From contig CAMBHV010000106.1 of NCBI GenBank assembly GCA_945867255.1, positions 1-5,783 on the forward strand: a stretch of 5,783 bases of DNA. Direction: 5' to 3'. The notes beneath the pieces were generated by a model. It did no database searches. It had not been told where the DNA came from and was given only the letters and a program-made list of their open reading frames with translations. Positions within the stretch are counted from its first letter, which is position 1; each line of letters opens with the position of its first letter. Both the position numbers and the translations under genes were made by a program. Source of the DNA: an uncultured Clostridia bacterium (lineage in GTDB: Bacteria > Bacillota > Clostridia > Oscillospirales > Ruminococcaceae). Positions 4,729 to 5,783 of this stretch are shown here, in pieces.

Positions 4729-5783
4729 TCATTCTTCATTTCTTCTTCCTGTATCCAAAGTGCTTTCTTCATGTTCTTTTTTTCCGGCGCAAAGCACTAT
4801 CGCCGTCTTCTTCTGCAATAAATCCGTCATCTGCTTGTCAGTTTTCCCAAGCTGCAAATTTATTTTTTCTTCCTGCACAGAAGGTTGCCGGTTGTTCTTC
4901 TGCATTATCTCTTTCGAATCATGTTCCAACAGATGTGGTGCCTGTTCACACTTCTGCTTGGACGAAACTGGCTCCTCATCTTTCGGCACAACGTCTTTTT
5001 CTTTACAGAGCGGAATCATTTCCTCATAATTTCTAGCAGATACTTTTTCCTCTGGATGTTGACGGGATAAAGGCCTTGCAGGAATGCGTACCACATATTC
5101 GATATATTCATCACTTTCATTTCGAGTCGCTGTAGCCGGAATCCCACTGCCTGTCATTACCTTTAAGGCGTGCTCAATGGTATTTACAAAAATACGCACA
5201 TCTTTTACCATCAACTTTCTCTTTGGCTTTGGCCGGGCAGAAATGACGCGCTCTACCATAGCTTCTGTCTGCTGTACAGTGTAGCCACGTTGCGCAGCTG
5301 TTTTCAGCGCCTTGAAGCGAAGTTCTTCTGTGGGTAAGCGCAGCACGGCACGGGCATGGCGCTCCGTCAGGTTCTGAGCCACACAAAATTCCTGTTGCGC
5401 CTGAGTAAGCGTTAAAAGACGAAGCTTATTTGCCAGCGTGGGCTGTACGATACCCAAGCGACGAGCCCCAGCTTCCTACGTGCAGCCCCAAAGATCCAAC
5501 AACTCGTGCAATGCACGTGCCTGTTCAAACGGATTTAGCTGTTCGCACTGGATATTTTCTAAAAGGCTGAGTGCCGCCGTTTTTCTCATCTTCAAAATGG
5601 TATACGATGGCAGGAATGGTACATATATCTGCCGACTCCCTGCACATAGGTGCTTTTCGCCCGTAAAATTATCCATTTAATCAGAGAAAAAAGCCCATTT
5701 TGTAAAATACCACCGGCCAGTTTTTGATTTTCGTTGCACTGAAAATCTTGCATGCCTGCTATGGAGAGAGGGGGGACACGCTC
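4729..5783 (-). pseudogene. noc: Broken Noc-like ParB-family gene (nucleoid occlusion), 5' end beyond the window
   Basis: In relatives Noc binds specific DNA sites and keeps the division septum off the nucleoid. Here the reading frame is disrupted. From 5676 a stretch reads GEKHLCA (a decayed GERRxRA CTP-binding motif, 5641-5661). It then needs a shift of frame to read TIPAIVYHFEDEK, and a second shift at the five-A run (5580-5584, minus strand) to read TAALSLLENIQ and LNPFEQA. An amber TAG (5476-5478) follows, exactly where GlyCysThr-Gln-Glu of the helix-turn-helix expects Gln. Beyond it the frame is open for EAGARRLGIVQPTLANKLRLL, TERHARAVLRL and a Noc-type C-terminal domain (KRKLMVKDVRIFVNTIEHAL to DEYIEYVVRIP). 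It ends in an unusual 115-residue charged tail, stopping at 4729. The only start near the amber codon is a TTG inside the helix-turn-helix, without a good ribosome site. Between 5676 and 5720 another frame reads LAGGILQNGLFSLIK, resembling the ParB N-domain. Sequencing error is the main alternative. Confidence 0.82.

Noticed and set aside
4701..5036. Two overlapping plus-strand frames of 107-111 residues (4701-5036, 4706-5029)
   Set aside because: They are antisense to the tail of the noc-like gene, Ser/Phe/Cys-rich, begin right after a terminator-like element, and lack a good ribosome site.
5257..5457. An independent short gene starting at TTG 5457
   Set aside because: The start falls within the helix-turn-helix of the noc-like gene, has no convincing ribosome site, and the frame upstream is homologous through the amber codon.

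Overview
The window looks like chromosomal DNA from near the replication origin of a low-to-medium GC Gram-positive bacterium, most likely class Clostridia (an Oscillospiraceae/Ruminococcaceae-like lineage). The reasons are the gene set (Noc-like ParB paralogue, parA/soj, parB/spo0J, serS), strong AGGAGG-type ribosome binding sites, sigma-A style promoters and intergenic parS sites. The taxonomic placement is inference from gene order and protein style; no database search was possible.

Layout, left to right. Positions 1-62 hold a tRNA-Glu(UUC) cut by the window edge and 157-233 a complete tRNA-Met(CAU). Both are on the minus strand and are served by a perfect-consensus promoter (267-295). A long imperfect hairpin fills the spacer between them. 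Next comes a minus-strand DUF3267-type membrane zincin (370-951) and a strong hairpin (995-1037). Upstream of these is a tight minus-strand operon parA-parB-serS (3996 to 1065), with gaps of 1 and 15 bp, driven from a promoter at about 4039-4067. The region 3997-4437 is non-coding apart from regulation. It contains a perfect parS site at the centre of a 50-bp perfect palindrome and a plus-strand promoter. That promoter serves a 67-residue two-helix membrane protein (4438-4641) of unknown function. A second parS lies at the centre of a 34-bp palindrome (4661-4694) that looks like a bidirectional terminator between this small gene and the minus-strand gene to its right. From 4729 to the right edge lies a Noc/ParB-family gene that is broken: an in-frame amber codon in the helix-turn-helix, two mutually compensating frameshifts, and a decayed CTPase motif.

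How the parts fit: ParA (Walker ATPase), ParB (CTP-dependent DNA clamp) and the two parS sites form a complete chromosome-segregation system. The Noc-like paralogue, which in relatives links nucleoid position to division-site choice, appears to have been lost. The most notable observations are the embedding of both parS sites in much longer palindromes (one doubling as a terminator), the decay of the noc-like gene, and the capture of serS by the segregation operon without its own leader.
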